64,000 nt of DNA from Sciurus carolinensis (GCF_902686445.1 NC_062219.1:114081160-114145159), one strand, 5' to 3'; counted from the stretch's first letter, positions 35,807 through 46,747 are shown. Notes: a model not told the origin generated them from the sequence alone. Translations and numbers: made by a program.

Positions 35807-36404
35807 GGCGGAGGAGGGAGGAGAGACCAACTTCTAGTGCTACCATAATTCGCCTAAAGCAGGTGCAGCAACTTTCACCCCGCGAGGCAGCCTGCCGCGA
35901 GCGAGAAAGACCACGTGGACCGAAGTTTAGGGGAGGAAAAATGGGGACGTGGAGAGAGGACTTGGGGCTACAAATTTGAGAAAGGCAGTAGGCAGAGAGA
36001 CCCCAGAGATTCGCCCTGGCCTCGGACCAATCCCATGGTGCGCTTTGTAAACTCCGGCCTTTCCCTGGAGTCTGGAGGTACGGCCAAGTCCTGCTCCCAT
36101 ACGGTTCACTGGTTCCCGGCGGGCTGCGCCTGGCGCGGGGAGTGGCCCGGGCCCCCAGAGTCCGGAGCCGCCGTCCGGCCCCGGCCTGTCTTGCCTCCCT
36201 CCGACTCTGCAGTGCGTGGGGGCTGGGGTGGGCTTTCTGAACCGGGGTGGGGGCGGGGAGGCTCCTTCTGGGTGAACAGTCACCCCCCACCCCGCAGCTC
36301 CGCCGAGCGCTGCCTCCCTAGCGGAAAGGGAATTTCCCGTAAAGTGCTCTGAGAGCCGGTGAAGAAGGCGCCCAAGACTGGATCCACGAGGGCACGGCGA
36401 AGAG

Positions 36405-36480
36405 CAAAGTCGAGGCAATTATCTAGACAAATTAGATTGTAAACAAAACTCAGCGTCTCTGCATACCGTTTCTGCCTAGA
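36405..36480. promoter_or_regulatory. Promoter-proximal AT-rich element with a forkhead site
   Basis: On the upstream edge of the CpG island, an abrupt AT-rich patch contains CAAATTAGATTG followed by GTAAACA (36,439-36,445), a full FOX consensus RYAAACA. It is a candidate site for FOXP or FOXA proteins acting on the FOXP4 promoter. Confidence 0.4.
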
Positions 36481-37140
36481 CTGAAGGGACTGTCGGGGTG
36501 GCTGTGGTGTGTGTTTGGGTGGGGAGGGGGACATCCGGGCGAGGAAAGGCCCAAGATCCAAGGGGGAGGGCTATGGTGGGTGGCAGAGATTGGAGATCGG
36601 TGGAGATCTGAATAAATCTTCATACCTCCTTCTCCGCATTGGAAACATCTTCCCTCGGTCCGTGTATTGAGGCTGGGTAGAAGGAAGAATGCCTCAGGGA
36701 TCTTTAACGAGTGCCCTCCACCCGCCCAGTGATGCCAGGTCCCCAAGACTAAGGGAGGAGCTTGCTGTAGAATGAGGGCAGTAAGGCAATAATGGTTCTT
36801 GCAGGCCCCCCTGGCCCCGGGTCACCTGAGACAGGTGGACCAGGGGCAGACACATGATGGCCCTGTGGAGGATGGGCTGTGGCAAGAATTAATGCCTAGT
36901 TGCCCGAGGAGAAAGGATCTCTTGGAGAAGCCTCTTCCAATAAAGCTTGAGAGAAAGGGGTCTCAGAGAGGAGGCTGTCCTTTCTCTGTGGTTGCAATGC
37001 CCAGTAGTTTTAATGTGCAAGGATACTGTACAGGTCCAGAGCTTCTGTATTTGTCCTATTGGGCAGGGGTGACAGAGTCTTTCTGAAATGTAGTTTGAAG
37101 TTGGGGGAGAACACTCAGTGCCATTTTACTTGTTTATTTA

Positions 37141-37218
37141 TTGTGGTGCTGGGGATTGAACACAGGGCCTCAGGAATGCTAAACACATGATGTACCACCG
37201 AGCTCCATCCTCAGCCCT
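37141..37218 (-). repeat. ID SINE
   Basis: TGGTGCTGGGGATTGAACAC and CCGAGCTCCATCCTCAGCCC mark the reverse ID body. Confidence 0.8.
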
Positions 37219-37264
37219 ATGCCATCACCGTGACCTTTCCAGTGCAACTACCCTGCAAGCATTA

Positions 37265-37480
37265 AGCTAATGTTTGAGTCATACCACATGCTGGATGCGT
37301 GGATTTATTTAATCTTTACACTAGCCCTGTGAGCAGATAGTTCTGTTATCTTCTTCTTTTAGAATATAGGAAACTGAGGCACAAAGAGACCTTGTCACTT
37401 GCCCAGGCTTACACAGTTGATAAGTGATTGAGCAGGATTCTAACTACAGCCAGTTGGGCAAGGACAGTGAAGATGCTCCT
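37265..37480 (-). repeat. MIR element
   Basis: AGGAAACTGAGGCACAAAGA and CTTGCCCAGGCTTACACAGT are reverse MIR core. Confidence 0.78.
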
Positions 37481-38229
37481 GGAGAACTTTTAAGTGCCAC
37501 TGCCTACTGTAAGTTACCTGCCTGCAAGGGTGCTTGGGGAAGAGCAAAGCCCTTGGTAGTGTGATCCAGTTTATCTTCTGTGGAGAGCCAGCTCAGTAGA
37601 TGTCATGCTGTGCAGACAACCCTGGACCCAGCCTGTAGTGGCAGGTCCTGTGTCAGTACCACTGGGCCTGTGAGGATGCGCTCAGCCCCCTGCCCATTCC
37701 TTATATTACAAAGGCTGAGGGGAGAGTGAGAATTAGGGGCTTTGGACACAAAAGAGGGGATTTCTGCAAGGAGGAGGATGAAGTGACCTCCAGTGGGCTC
37801 TTCTCATACCTGGGAGCCCTTGTCCCATCTCATTTCTGTGTCAGTCTTCCACACCTCTCACGTGGGGTCCCTGGGAAATACTTTTGCCTCCAGACCAGCT
37901 CAGTTCTCAGCACCTGTGAGTCTCAGTGAAAGGCCCGAGGGCGTCAAGAGACCCTCTCTTGTCCTCACCTACTGAGCATTTTAGTGAGAGAAACAATGTC
38001 TCTCAAAAGGGTGGCACAGAACAAATGCCCCCAAATCCTAGAATCCTGCCTGATGCCCTTCTTCTGGGTGCAGGAAGTTTTGGGAATAATTCTCATGAGT
38101 TTTGAGAATAATCCTGCGCTCCTGGTGGGGAGTGATGGGACCAGGCAAGAGAGACAACTGTCTGTCCCTTCACAGGATTCAGGGTAGGCGCATATGCTCA
38201 GGTGGTGGAATTAGGGAGGCCAGGTTAGG

Positions 38230-38385
38230 AGCACAGGGGTTACAGCCAAGCAGTGGTGGGTTGATCTTCAACCTCTGTCACTTACTAGTGTGTGACCTGC
38301 GCAAGTGACATGATGTCTGAGCCTCAGTTCTTTCACCTACCAAATTGGGAGACTACCTCCTCAGGTGGCTGGGCCGAGCTTCAAG
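38230..38385 (+). repeat. MIR element
   Basis: CTCTGTCACTTACTAGTGTG and GAGCCTCAGTTCTTTCACCT are forward MIR core. Confidence 0.75.
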
Positions 38386-38499
38386 CTGAGTAACCTGCTC
38401 CTCATTTCCTCAAGTGTTTTCCATAAATGTTTATTTTTTCCTTTTGTGAGCCCATTTCCTCACTTAAAAATGAAGAACATCCACTTCAGAAAGTTGCGA

Positions 38500-38720
38500 A
38501 TCATGAGCTTCCACTTATTAAATGCCTGCTGTGTGCCAGGCACTTGATGAACATGCTGTTTAGCTTCATCACCCCAACTACAGTGGCTCTCTTCCCCATT
38601 TTACAGCGGAAACTCAGAGGTTGGGTAACTTGCCTCAGGTCACACAGCTAGAAGGTGGTTCAGCAAGGACTGGCTTCCAGGTCTTCACATCCAGAAACAG
38701 ATGCCCTTTCCCAGGGTCAG
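38500..38720 (-). repeat. MIR element
   Basis: CTGCTGTGTGCCAGGCACTT, CCCATTTTACAGCGGAAACT and GTCACACAGCTAGAAGGTGG are a well-preserved reverse MIR. Confidence 0.82.
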
Positions 38721-38910
38721 CTGCTTCATGGGTATGAAGTTAGCTAGTGGATGAACTTGTATTTAGTACCAGGCCTGATACCCCTTAGGAGGAGATGATG
38801 GTGATGCTCGAAGTGTATCTAAAAAGTCTTTTATTCCCATAGTCCTAACACCTAGGCCAGATATTTTATAATTTCATTTATCTGACTATTCCAATCTTAT
38901 CTCAAAAAAA

Positions 38911-39103
38911 TTTTTTTAGGTACTGAACCCAAGGGCACTGTACCACTGAGCCACATTCCCAGCCATTGTTTTTTTGTTCGTTTGTTTGTTTTTATTTTGA
39001 GACAAACTCTTGCTAAGTTGTTGAGTCTGGCCTCAAACTTGTGATCCTCCTGCCTCAGCCTCCTGGAATTGACAGAATTACAGATGTACACTCCTGTACC
39101 TGC
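38911..39103 (-). repeat. Composite squirrel SINE
   Basis: The ID half (GGTACTGAACCCAAGGGCAC) and a diverged B1-like half (CTTGTGATCCTCCTGCCTCA) are separated by a T/TTTG-rich linker. Confidence 0.8.
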
Positions 39104-39554
39104 CTCAAATATTCTTTTTCTGTTTCTCAGGGACTAACACTTTATTAATTAGAACTGCACTTCTAAGTATATGTCAACAGAAACACCTACCTAAATATGT
39201 TCACCAAAATGCATACACTAAGAATGCTATGTCACCTATTAGTATATGCCAACCATTCATAATAGCCACCAAGAGTAGAATAGTTCAGGGGACCGGGATG
39301 TCATACATGGGCTAGTACCTGGCAATAAGAATAAACAGACCATTGTCACATAGAATGACATGGAGGAATTGCACATAGTATTGAGCATGAAAACAAAAAA
39401 CAAACAACAAAGCACATAGCTCCATTCCATTATTTGAACATTTAAAACTGGTCCAATGACTCAATGGTGTTGGAACTCTGGAAAGTGACCTCTTCAGGTA
39501 GAGAAGCAACTGGGAGGGGGCACAAGGGAGTTTCTGGGGATCCAGGAATGTTCT

Positions 39555-39558
39555 TTTT

Positions 39559-39618
<60 letters not shown>

Positions 39619-39634
39619 TTTTTTTTTTTTTTTT
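39555..39634 (+). repeat. (TTTC)n microsatellite and poly(T)
   Basis: About fifteen TTTC units run into 18 T. It is the reverse-strand tail of the next SINE. Confidence 0.9.
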
Positions 39635-39799
39635 GGTGGAAGTTGGGTACCAAGAATTGAACTCAGGGGCACTTGAACACTAGCCTCCTTGAGTTGCTTA
39701 GGACCTCACCATTGCTGAGACTGGCTTTGAACTCAAGATCCTTCTGCCTCAGCCTCCCGAACTGCTGGGTTTACAGGTGTGAGCCACTGCGCCCAGCCC
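39635..39799 (-). repeat. Composite squirrel SINE
   Basis: TTGGGTACCAAGAATTGAAC, then a shortened ID half joined to the B1-like half ending GAGCCACTGCGCCCAGCC. Confidence 0.8.
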
Positions 39800-39853
39800 A
39801 AGTAAATTTTATACTCAATCATTTAGTACTAACCGGCTCTTTTAAAATGTTAA

Positions 39854-39932
39854 GGCAGGGGTGCAGTTTAGTGGCAGAGAGATTGCCTAGCACATGTGAC
39901 GCCCTGGGTTCCCCAGCATGGCAAAAAAGGGG
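39854..39932 (+). repeat. ID SINE
   Basis: GGGGTGCAGTTTAGTGGCAG, diverged body, then GGGTTCCCCAGCATGGC and an A tail. Confidence 0.7.
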
Positions 39933-40554
39933 GGAAATAGGTTAAGTGAAAGGTGTCTTTTTATTTCTTGCTTTTACTTGTTGGATTTTATTCAACTGCA
40001 TGTTGTCCAGGTGAATTCGGGTTTGTTACATGTATCTCTAGGTCATTTATTTTAAGAGGCTGGCAGAGAGCATTCCACCCTATCAAGCTCCCTCCTGTTG
40101 ATGGACAGTTAGATTGTATCCATGATAGTCCATTGAGGGTTCTCTGCAGTGGGCTTCCTTCCTGACCTTTTGCCTCCCGCTCAGGCAATTTTCCCCTGCT
40201 CCTCCTCTGGAATCTTCTCCCTTCCCATCTACCTTGCTTCCCAATCTTTCTGACCCTGAAAGACCCAGGTCTGTGCTGAGTGGAGGTAGGGTAAAGAAGG
40301 GTTGGGTAGCCCTTTCCTTCTTCACAAAGGACACTGTTCCCCAAGATAAATAACGATTTAAATGAAGAATTCTTTCATTAAGGGGGAGGAGAGGGTGCCT
40401 AGGGCACCGAGGAGGTTGGGTTGCTCCTCTGGGTGCCAGGCTGGCCAGGTGGCTGGGTCCTGGGACGTGTTTGCAGAACCCCTTGCACTTTTCAGGACTC
40501 AGAGATTCAGGTTTTCTTCATGGTGGTGGGCACGGCACTTTGGGCTTATGGGTG

Positions 40555-40680
40555 GAAAATCAGTCATTAAATATCAGGAGATGAACATAACTTGACAAGC
40601 AGTGAGCAGTTTTGCATTAATTAGAACACAGCGTCTTTGGGTCAATTGAGATCCCTGCTTGGGATGTCTGTAGGGAGAGT
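40555..40680. promoter_or_regulatory. Possible conserved element in the upstream flank
   Basis: A repeat-free patch with ATTAAATATC, TTTGCATTAATTAG (near 40,610; a POU/homeobox composite) and TCAATTGA motifs lies about 5 kb upstream of the promoter. It is distinct from the SINE-rich sequence around it. Confidence 0.3.
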
Positions 40681-40803
40681 AAAGCATATGTAGGAAGAGC
40701 CCGGAAAGCAGACCCAGTGTCTTATCCCTCCCACCTGTCATTCTTGGGGTTGGGAGGTGGAGGGGAGTGCTTGGGGGCGGGGAGGGGCCAAGGAGCAAAG
40801 AAT

Positions 40804-40890
40804 CCCCTGGGGGCTTAGCTCAAAGGTAGCACACTTGCCAAACACACACTATGCTGTGAGTTCAAACCCCAGCACTGCAAGAAAAGAAAA
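40804..40890 (+). repeat. ID SINE
   Basis: TGGGGGCTTAGCTCAAAGGT and GTTCAAACCCCAGCACTGC flank a diverged tRNA-like body. Confidence 0.75.
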
Positions 40891-40929
40891 ATGAAGGAGC
40901 CCCTTCTCCCTTTATTTACATTTCCCCCC

Positions 40930-41014
40930 TTTTTTGAGACAGGGTCTCAAACACTCAGGCTCAAGGAATCCTTCTGCCTCAGCCTGCTAAGTTGCTGGGA
41001 CTTAGATGTGCTAC
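40930..41014 (-). repeat. B1-like SINE fragment
   Basis: TTTTTTGAGACAGGGTCTCA and CCTTCTGCCTCAGCCTGC show the reverse B1-like half only. Confidence 0.65.
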
Positions 41015-41613
41015 AAGTCCTGCTTAGTTCTTTAATTTGAAAGAGCTACCCCACATCTTCCTCCCTTAGGAAGATTCTTGGATTTCAATCTCAATTCTAT
41101 CATTTTCTAAGCTGAACTCCTGAAGCAAGAGGCTTGGCCTCTGTTTCCTTAGCTGCATGAGAGCCCAGCATAGAGGTGGGAGGAGAAGCGGGGCTGGGGC
41201 AGAGCTCCTGGCAGGAGCTTTTGATTACCCGGCCACTCCTACCTTTTCCCTCTCCTCTTTAGCACTCAGGTGTCATTGAGGTTACAATGTGTCGTGGCTA
41301 ACTTTTATGTCAGAAGTGCCTGGTAACTTTAAACACATTGTAAACTATTTAGCCATTTATGCCTCATTTTTCCAATTTGATAATAAAGTCCCAAGGTTAG
41401 GGACCCTGGATTCTAGTCATTTGGGGATTGCCCATTGCACCCAGTTCAGTGTCTTTTAGTTAGTGGGTACACAGTGAATGCATGTTGATTTGATCTGATT
41501 ATGATATAATACTCTAAAGCATTGTTAAAAAAAATAAGACCCCTTACGACGAGCTGGGGCCCTGCAGGTGTCAACTGAGTTTTGTAGAATGTATGCAGTA
41601 ACAGAATTTTCCC

Positions 41614-42038
41614 TGTTTTTACTTATTTTTTGTGCCAGGGATTGAACCCAGGGGCACTTAACCACTGAGCCAGATTCCCAGACCTTTTTAAAATTTTATT
41701 TGGAGACAGGGTCTCCCTGAGTTGCTTAGGGCCTCTCTAAGTTGCTGAGGCTGGTTTTCTTTCTTTCTTTCTTTCTTTTTTTTTTGTTTGTTTTTTTCTT
41801 TGTAACTATTTTTTTTATTGTAAACAAATGGGATACATGTTGTTTCTCTGTCTGTACATGGCGTAAAGGCATACCATTTGTGTAATCATAAATTTACATA
41901 GGGTAATGTTGTTTGATTCATTCTGTTATTTTTTCCCTTCCCCCCCACCCCTACTGAGGCTGGTTTTGAACTCAAGCTCCTCCTGCCTCAGCCTCCCAAG
42001 CCTCCGGGATTACAGGCCTGTGGCACTGCGCCCGGCCA
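41614..42038 (-). repeat. Composite squirrel SINE split by a later insertion
   Basis: The ID half and start of the B1-like half (41,614-41,758) resume at 41,954 and end at GCACTGCGCCCGGCC. The break is the L1 insertion at 41,759-41,953. Confidence 0.85.
41759..41953 (-). mobile_element. 5'-truncated L1 inserted in a SINE, with a 14-bp target-site duplication
   Basis: The 195-base insert starts with a CTTT/T-rich reverse tail and contains TAAACAAATGGGATACATGT and CATACCATTTGTGTAATCAT, a sequence I recognise as a frequent squirrel L1 3' end. The target-site duplication CTGAGGCTGGTTTT is present at 41,745-41,758 and 41,954-41,967. No coding part of L1 is included. Confidence 0.75.
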
Positions 42039-42382
42039 GTCTTCACTATTGCAAGAAAAGAGTTGGTGGTTAAGGATGGGGTGACAGAAGACGAGACAAG
42101 GCAGCACCCTCCCTCCCTGGGAGTCATACTATCCTCCCAGAAGGCAGTACTCCCCGTTCTTTTCATCGCCCCTCCCCACTCCCTCTCTGCCTTTCTGCAA
42201 GGGAATCATTCCTTTCCAAGGAACTTAAAGGCCTGGGGCTTGGGGTCTCAGTCACTGGACCTGGAGAGCAAAGGAGAAAAATTAAAGTCAAGGTGGACTT
42301 ACACAGGAAGTGCCACCATGTACTGGGCATCTACTGTTCACCAGGAGCTTTTCAGATATACTTTGAATCCTCACAATGGCCT

Positions 42383-42387
<5 letters not shown>

Positions 42388-42422
<35 letters not shown>
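42388..42422 (+). repeat. Poly(T) tract, about 35 bases
   Basis: A long homopolymer with no SINE body attached on either side; it may be a remnant tail. Confidence 0.9.
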
Positions 42423-42426
<4 letters not shown>

Positions 42427-43083
42427 GAAAGCAGATCTCCAAATGACAGAAACAATGTAGGGTGGATATAAGGGAAGGTAAGAGAGAGTCTTTGTTCACC
42501 CTTATTAAGTGTGGCGTCCCCCTGGGCCCATGGGGAGAGGTTAGACATTTTCTGGGGCTTCCATACAGTGATCTGAGCCATATTCTATGCCAGGCCTGGG
42601 CCTCAGGGTCCACCTCCTCCCTGGTTCTCTGGCACCTACTCTTTTTTTTCTGGCCTTCCCTCTATTGCTGAGGATCCTCTCTCTTATAGACCCCTTTGCT
42701 CTTGACCCCAGACCCTCTGGCCCTAAGACCTCCCTCACCATTGTTAGGTAGCAGGAAGCCCTAGAACCAGGCTGCCAAAAACTGGAGTAAGCTGGGTCTT
42801 GATGGAAAAGAAGAACCTCCTGTGACCAGGCAGGTGCTAGACTTGGCACAGATGACCTCGTTCCCCATCCCAGCAACTCACTGAGACAATGCTGTTGGTG
42901 ACCCATTGCTGGGCCCTCATCCTGACCATTTAATAGCCTGAGGATCCAGTCTCTAGGGCCTGCTTTTTCCTTCCCTGAGGGCTCCCTCTGGGCACTGGAA
43001 CCCACACTGCCACTATGTGGGAGACACGATTGCCCGGGTTGAGTAAGACCCAGGAGAGCCCTCCACCCATGACCCCTGTCCTG

Positions 43084-43165
43084 GGCTAGGATGTTGCTCA
43101 GTGGTAGAGCATCTACTAGCATGTGTGAGCCCTGGGTTTCATCCCTAGCACTATAAAAACAAAAA
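43084..43165 (+). repeat. ID SINE, first of a three-element array
   Basis: CTGGGCTAGGATGTTGCTCA, TGGGTTTCATCCCTAGCAC and an A-rich tail. Confidence 0.85.
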
Positions 43166-43173
43166 ACAAAACA

Positions 43174-43270
43174 AGGGCTGGGGATGCAGGTCAGTGGTAG
43201 AGCACTTGCCTAGTATGCACGAGGCCCTGGGTTCAGTCCCTAGTATCCCCAAAACAAAGACAAAAACAAC
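43174..43270 (+). repeat. ID SINE, second of the array
   Basis: GGGCTGGGGATGCAGGTCAG, GTAGAGCACTTGCCTAGTAT, and a CAAA-rich tail. It is close to consensus. Confidence 0.85.
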
Positions 43271-43275
43271 CCCCA

Positions 43276-43496
43276 AACTGGATGTGGTGGTGGTGCACAC
43301 CTGCAATTCCAGAAGCTCAGGAGGCTGAGGTAGGATTGTGCATTTAAAGCCAGCCTCAGCAATTTGGCGAGACCCTGTCTCTAAATAAAAAGGTCTAGAG
43401 ATGTGGCTCTGTAGTTAAGTGCCCTGGGTTCAATCCCCAGTACCAAACAAAGCAAAACAAAACAACAACAACAACAACAACAACAAAAAAAAAAAC
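43276..43496 (+). repeat. Composite squirrel SINE with (CAA)n tail, third of the array
   Basis: A B1-like half (GGTGGTGGTGCACACCTGCA) and an ID half (GTTCAATCCCCAGTACC) end in a (CAA)n/A microsatellite. Confidence 0.85.
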
Positions 43497-44275
43497 CCAA
43501 CATCAAAAAACACTCCACACACACTATAGTACAACTCCAAGGCGTGTTCTTTGGTTCCATCCCCCTGCAGATCTGGACTTCCTTCCCCGCCTTATTTGAT
43601 TCTCCTACTTCCCTACTGGAGTTTTCCATTTGCAATGGAATAGTTGCTCAGGATCCACTTCTGTGGGAACCCAGAATAAGTCAGGTGGGGTCTGTTATTG
43701 TCCTTATTCTGCTCATGACAAGACCACAGCTCAGCAAGGCTGAAACGCTCCTGCAGGACCACAACTAACACACATGTGGTTCCACGATGGTCTCCTAGTG
43801 AGCGCCTGTGTTCACCCCAGGGATTGTTGCAGAGCAGAGTGGTCTCTTCATCACTCCCCTGTGTGGCTTCTTGAGCACCCTTTCCCCTCAGGAAGTCAGG
43901 TTCAAGACCTTCTCCATCCAGATCCCAGTGGCTTCCCTCTGGGGGTAGGAGGTAAGAGCAGACTCCTCAGACTGACTCCAACTGGAGGTGGGGAGCATTT
44001 CCAGGTTACTCAGCCCTCCGTACCTCCCGGTGGGCCACTGGCCAACAGTCACAGCCAGTAACAGAAGGCAGACAGAAAGAGAAGGAGTGAACACCTACAG
44101 GGAAGGAGAGGTGACAAAGGGGGAAAGTAAAGAGAAAGCCACTCAGAGGCCAGAACAGAAGAGGGCTGTACCAGGGGTACAGGGAAGGCAGGCTCAGGGC
44201 TAGGAACTGAGGAATCTTCCTGAGACTGCACTTTACTGCAGCGTCTTCAAAAGAGAGGAGGTGAGAGAAGGGTTT

Positions 44276-44669
44276 GGTTTTTTGGTTTTTGCCATACTGG
44301 GGATTGAACCAGTACCCCCACCACATGCTAGGTAAGCACTCTTCACTGAGCTATAACCCCAGCCCAGGAAAGGATTTTTCTTTTTCTTTCTTTCTTTTTG
44401 GTGGTACTGGGGATTGAACCCAGTGGTGCTCTCTCTCATTGAGCTACATCACCAGCCCCTATTTGACTTTCTTTCTTTTCTTTTTGGCAGTGGGGATTAA
44501 ACTCAGGGGTGATTTACCACTAAGCTACATCTCCAGTTCTTTTTTATTTTTATTTTTTAAATTTTGGGACAGGGTCACACTGAATTGCTAAGGCTGGCCT
44601 TGAACTTGGGATCCTCCTGGTGTCGTCCTCCCGAGTTGCTGGTATTACAGGCGTGTGCCACCATGCCCT
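44276..44669 (-). repeat. Three consecutive minus-strand SINEs
   Basis: Two ID elements (44,276-44,366 and about 44,372-44,458) are followed by a composite SINE (44,468-44,669) ending GCGTGTGCCACCATGCCC. Each has its own T-rich reverse tail. Confidence 0.85.
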
Positions 44670-44951
44670 CTTGATGGTGAAGCTCGCTCATCCTAGGAAT
44701 GTGGGGTGAGCCCCGCTGAGGGCCTTAGGGCTTGGGAGAAATGGGTCTGCCAGTGGACATGGAGATGGGTGCCTGGGCACAGGTGACCGGATCCTCCCAA
44801 AGACTAAAGTCTGGGGAGAACGTGGCGTTTTCTACTTCTTTGGATTTCATGACACCTTCGCCTTGGTTTAGGTTCTCCCAGAGGGGAACTTCAGGACAAG
44901 GATTCAGGGCAAGGAGCTGGTCCCAGAAACACCAGTAGCGAGCAGGGTCTT

Positions 44952-45057
44952 TTTTTTGAGCAGGGTCTTTTTTTTTTTTTTTGGTGCGGGGGATCGAACC
45001 CAGGGCCTTGTGCTTACAAGGCAAGCACTCTACCGACTGAGCTATCCCCCCAGCCCC
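44952..45057 (-). repeat. Recent ID SINE with 14-bp target-site duplication
   Basis: Read on the minus strand, it keeps the tRNA-type A box (TAGCTCAGTCGGTAGAGTGC) and B box (GGTTCGATCCC) and a poly(A) tail. GCGAGCAGGGTCTT flanks it at 44,938-44,951 and 45,058-45,071. Inside the tail a third partial copy, GAGCAGGGTCTT, appears. Confidence 0.85.
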
Positions 45058-46018
45058 GCGAGCAGGGTCTTGAGAAGGAAGGGAAGGCAGCCGATACAGG
45101 GAGACTGTACAAGTTACCATGCTAAGCAAGACGCGCACAGCCACCCTGGAACCCTGGGGACCCTGGGTGCTGCGTGGCGCGCACCTCCCATCACCCGAGC
45201 ATGCGGCCAGGGGCCAGGGTATTTATTCACCAGCCCCCAGCCCCTGCTTGAGGCCTGCTTGCAGGTGCATTCACTCTCCAGCACTTCCGTCTTGCCCTGG
45301 GCTAGAGCCAAGGGTGTTTCCATGGCCAGAAAAAACCCCCAGGCACAGAGCAGGTGTTGGCAGTCAGCAGCCTTCTGCATCTAGAGACAAGTGCTGAGAG
45401 ATGTGGGCAGGGCGCCAGTGCCGGCTGCACTCTGCCCTCCAACCTCCTCCTGCACTTTTGCTTTGCATGAGCCCCGGGGGTTCATTCATGTCCCACTGTC
45501 CCCTCTCAAACCCTTAGTGTTCCCAAGGCTCCAACCTGGACCCACTGCCCCTTCGTTCTACCTCCCTTCGGGCACATCCACCCGCTCTCGAGGTTTTAAC
45601 TACCACCTGCGAGTTAAATCCTTGTACATCCCTATTTCAGATTTTGATCCTACGTCCATGTCTGTGGGTCTCCAGTGACAGCACACTGGACATGTCCCCA
45701 ATCATCCTGATCGAAAGCACGCCCTGCCTCGGCGTTCTCTTCCCATTGGTGGTTCCAGGATCTACTCAGTCCCTCTAGAAACTGATACCATTCCTTGATT
45801 CTCCCTGTCTTCCAAACTGCTTCCCGGGGTCACTCCCTCTTCTTCACCCACCCCTCCCCCTGCCATTGGTCAGGACTCTTATTATCTTCTATCCAAAGTA
45901 TTCCTGTGGCCTGTGAGCTGACCTCCCCACTTCTGGCCTGACACTCCCTGTGCCCCCATCTAGTGCCTTCTCCACAGTGGTCCAACAGTTCTGTCCAAAG
46001 TGCCAACCTCTAGCAACA

Positions 46019-46075
46019 TGTGGGCTTAGCATCTGAGAGCCCAGGGTTTCGATCCCCAGCATCATAAAATAAAGA
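46019..46075 (+). repeat. ID SINE fragment (3' half)
   Basis: CCCAGGGTTTCGATCCCCAG and a short AAAT tail. The 5' half is missing. Confidence 0.6.
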
Positions 46076-46089
46076 GCCAACTTGGACTT

Positions 46090-46400
46090 GTCATGTTCTC
46101 CCCAAGATCCATTCCAGATTCAAACACCTTGGCCTGGTGCACTGGGCAAAAGGTGTCCTTTCTTTTACCTCTGATTCATCCGGGGCCACTCTCAGCTCTG
46201 CCTCCTGGGACTTGCGGCATGTGCTGTGCTCTCTCGTGCAGCTGGGCTTCCTCTCCTACCCTGCCCATGCTTGCCATCCCTCTTCTCCCATATGTTTTCG
46301 TTGCTCCCTAAGACTCAGCTCAGATGGCACCTCCTCTTGGAAGTCTTCCCTGAATGCCTTAGGCTGGATTAGACACTCTTCTTTTGTGCTCTTATATCAG
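46090..46400 (+). repeat. L2 LINE fragment
   Basis: CAGCTCAGATGGCACCTCCT and GGAAGTCTTCCCTGAATGCC match the well-known L2 3' region. Confidence 0.65.
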
Positions 46401-46747
46401 TGCAAGCAACAGAAAATCCACTTCAAACAGGCTTAAATAGCAATGGAAATTGATTGGCTCCTGGAACTGAAAAATCAAGGGGTAGGGTTTGTTGCAGATG
46501 ATGTGTGATCCAGGGGCTTAAAATGATGCCCCTGGGTCCTCCCATTGCTTAACTCTGCCTTTCTCTGGGTGGGCTTCCTTCTCAGAGTCCTTGGAGGGCC
46601 TCACATCACTTCAGACTCACATCCCGCCCCATCCACTCCAATGAATTGTTCAAGGCAACACTGGCTCCTCTGGACCTCACTTGGGATTTACCTGCCCCTT
46701 CCCAAGCCAATCAAAATGGCCAAAGGCTTCCAGTGTTCTGCTTCAGG

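Larger units (their letters stand above)
34500..36300 (-). promoter_or_regulatory. FOXP4: CpG island and FOXP4 promoter
   Basis: This stretch is very GC-rich with frequent CpG, densest at about 34.8-35.83 kb. GC boxes (GGGCGG and the reverse complement) recur, notably a run at 35,713-35,745. No TATA box is evident, which fits a CpG-island promoter. Forkhead-type motifs sit on both sides: GCAAACA at 35,102-35,108 and GTAAACA at 36,439-36,445. CpG density declines gradually toward 33.2 kb. Such islands often fire in both directions, and in human the lncRNA FOXP4-AS1 is arranged head-to-head with FOXP4. Confidence 0.85.

Noticed and set aside
34510..36290. Several open reading frames of 180-270 codons in the CpG island on both strands
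   Set aside because: They are Arg/Pro/Ala-rich products of GC-rich DNA that lacks stop codons in all frames. They overlap on both strands and match no protein family I know.
44952..45057. Possible functional tRNA-Ala gene
   Set aside because: The A and B boxes are intact, but the body is followed by a poly(A) tail and flanked by a target-site duplication, so it is an ID retrotransposon. The same applies to 62,514-62,614.
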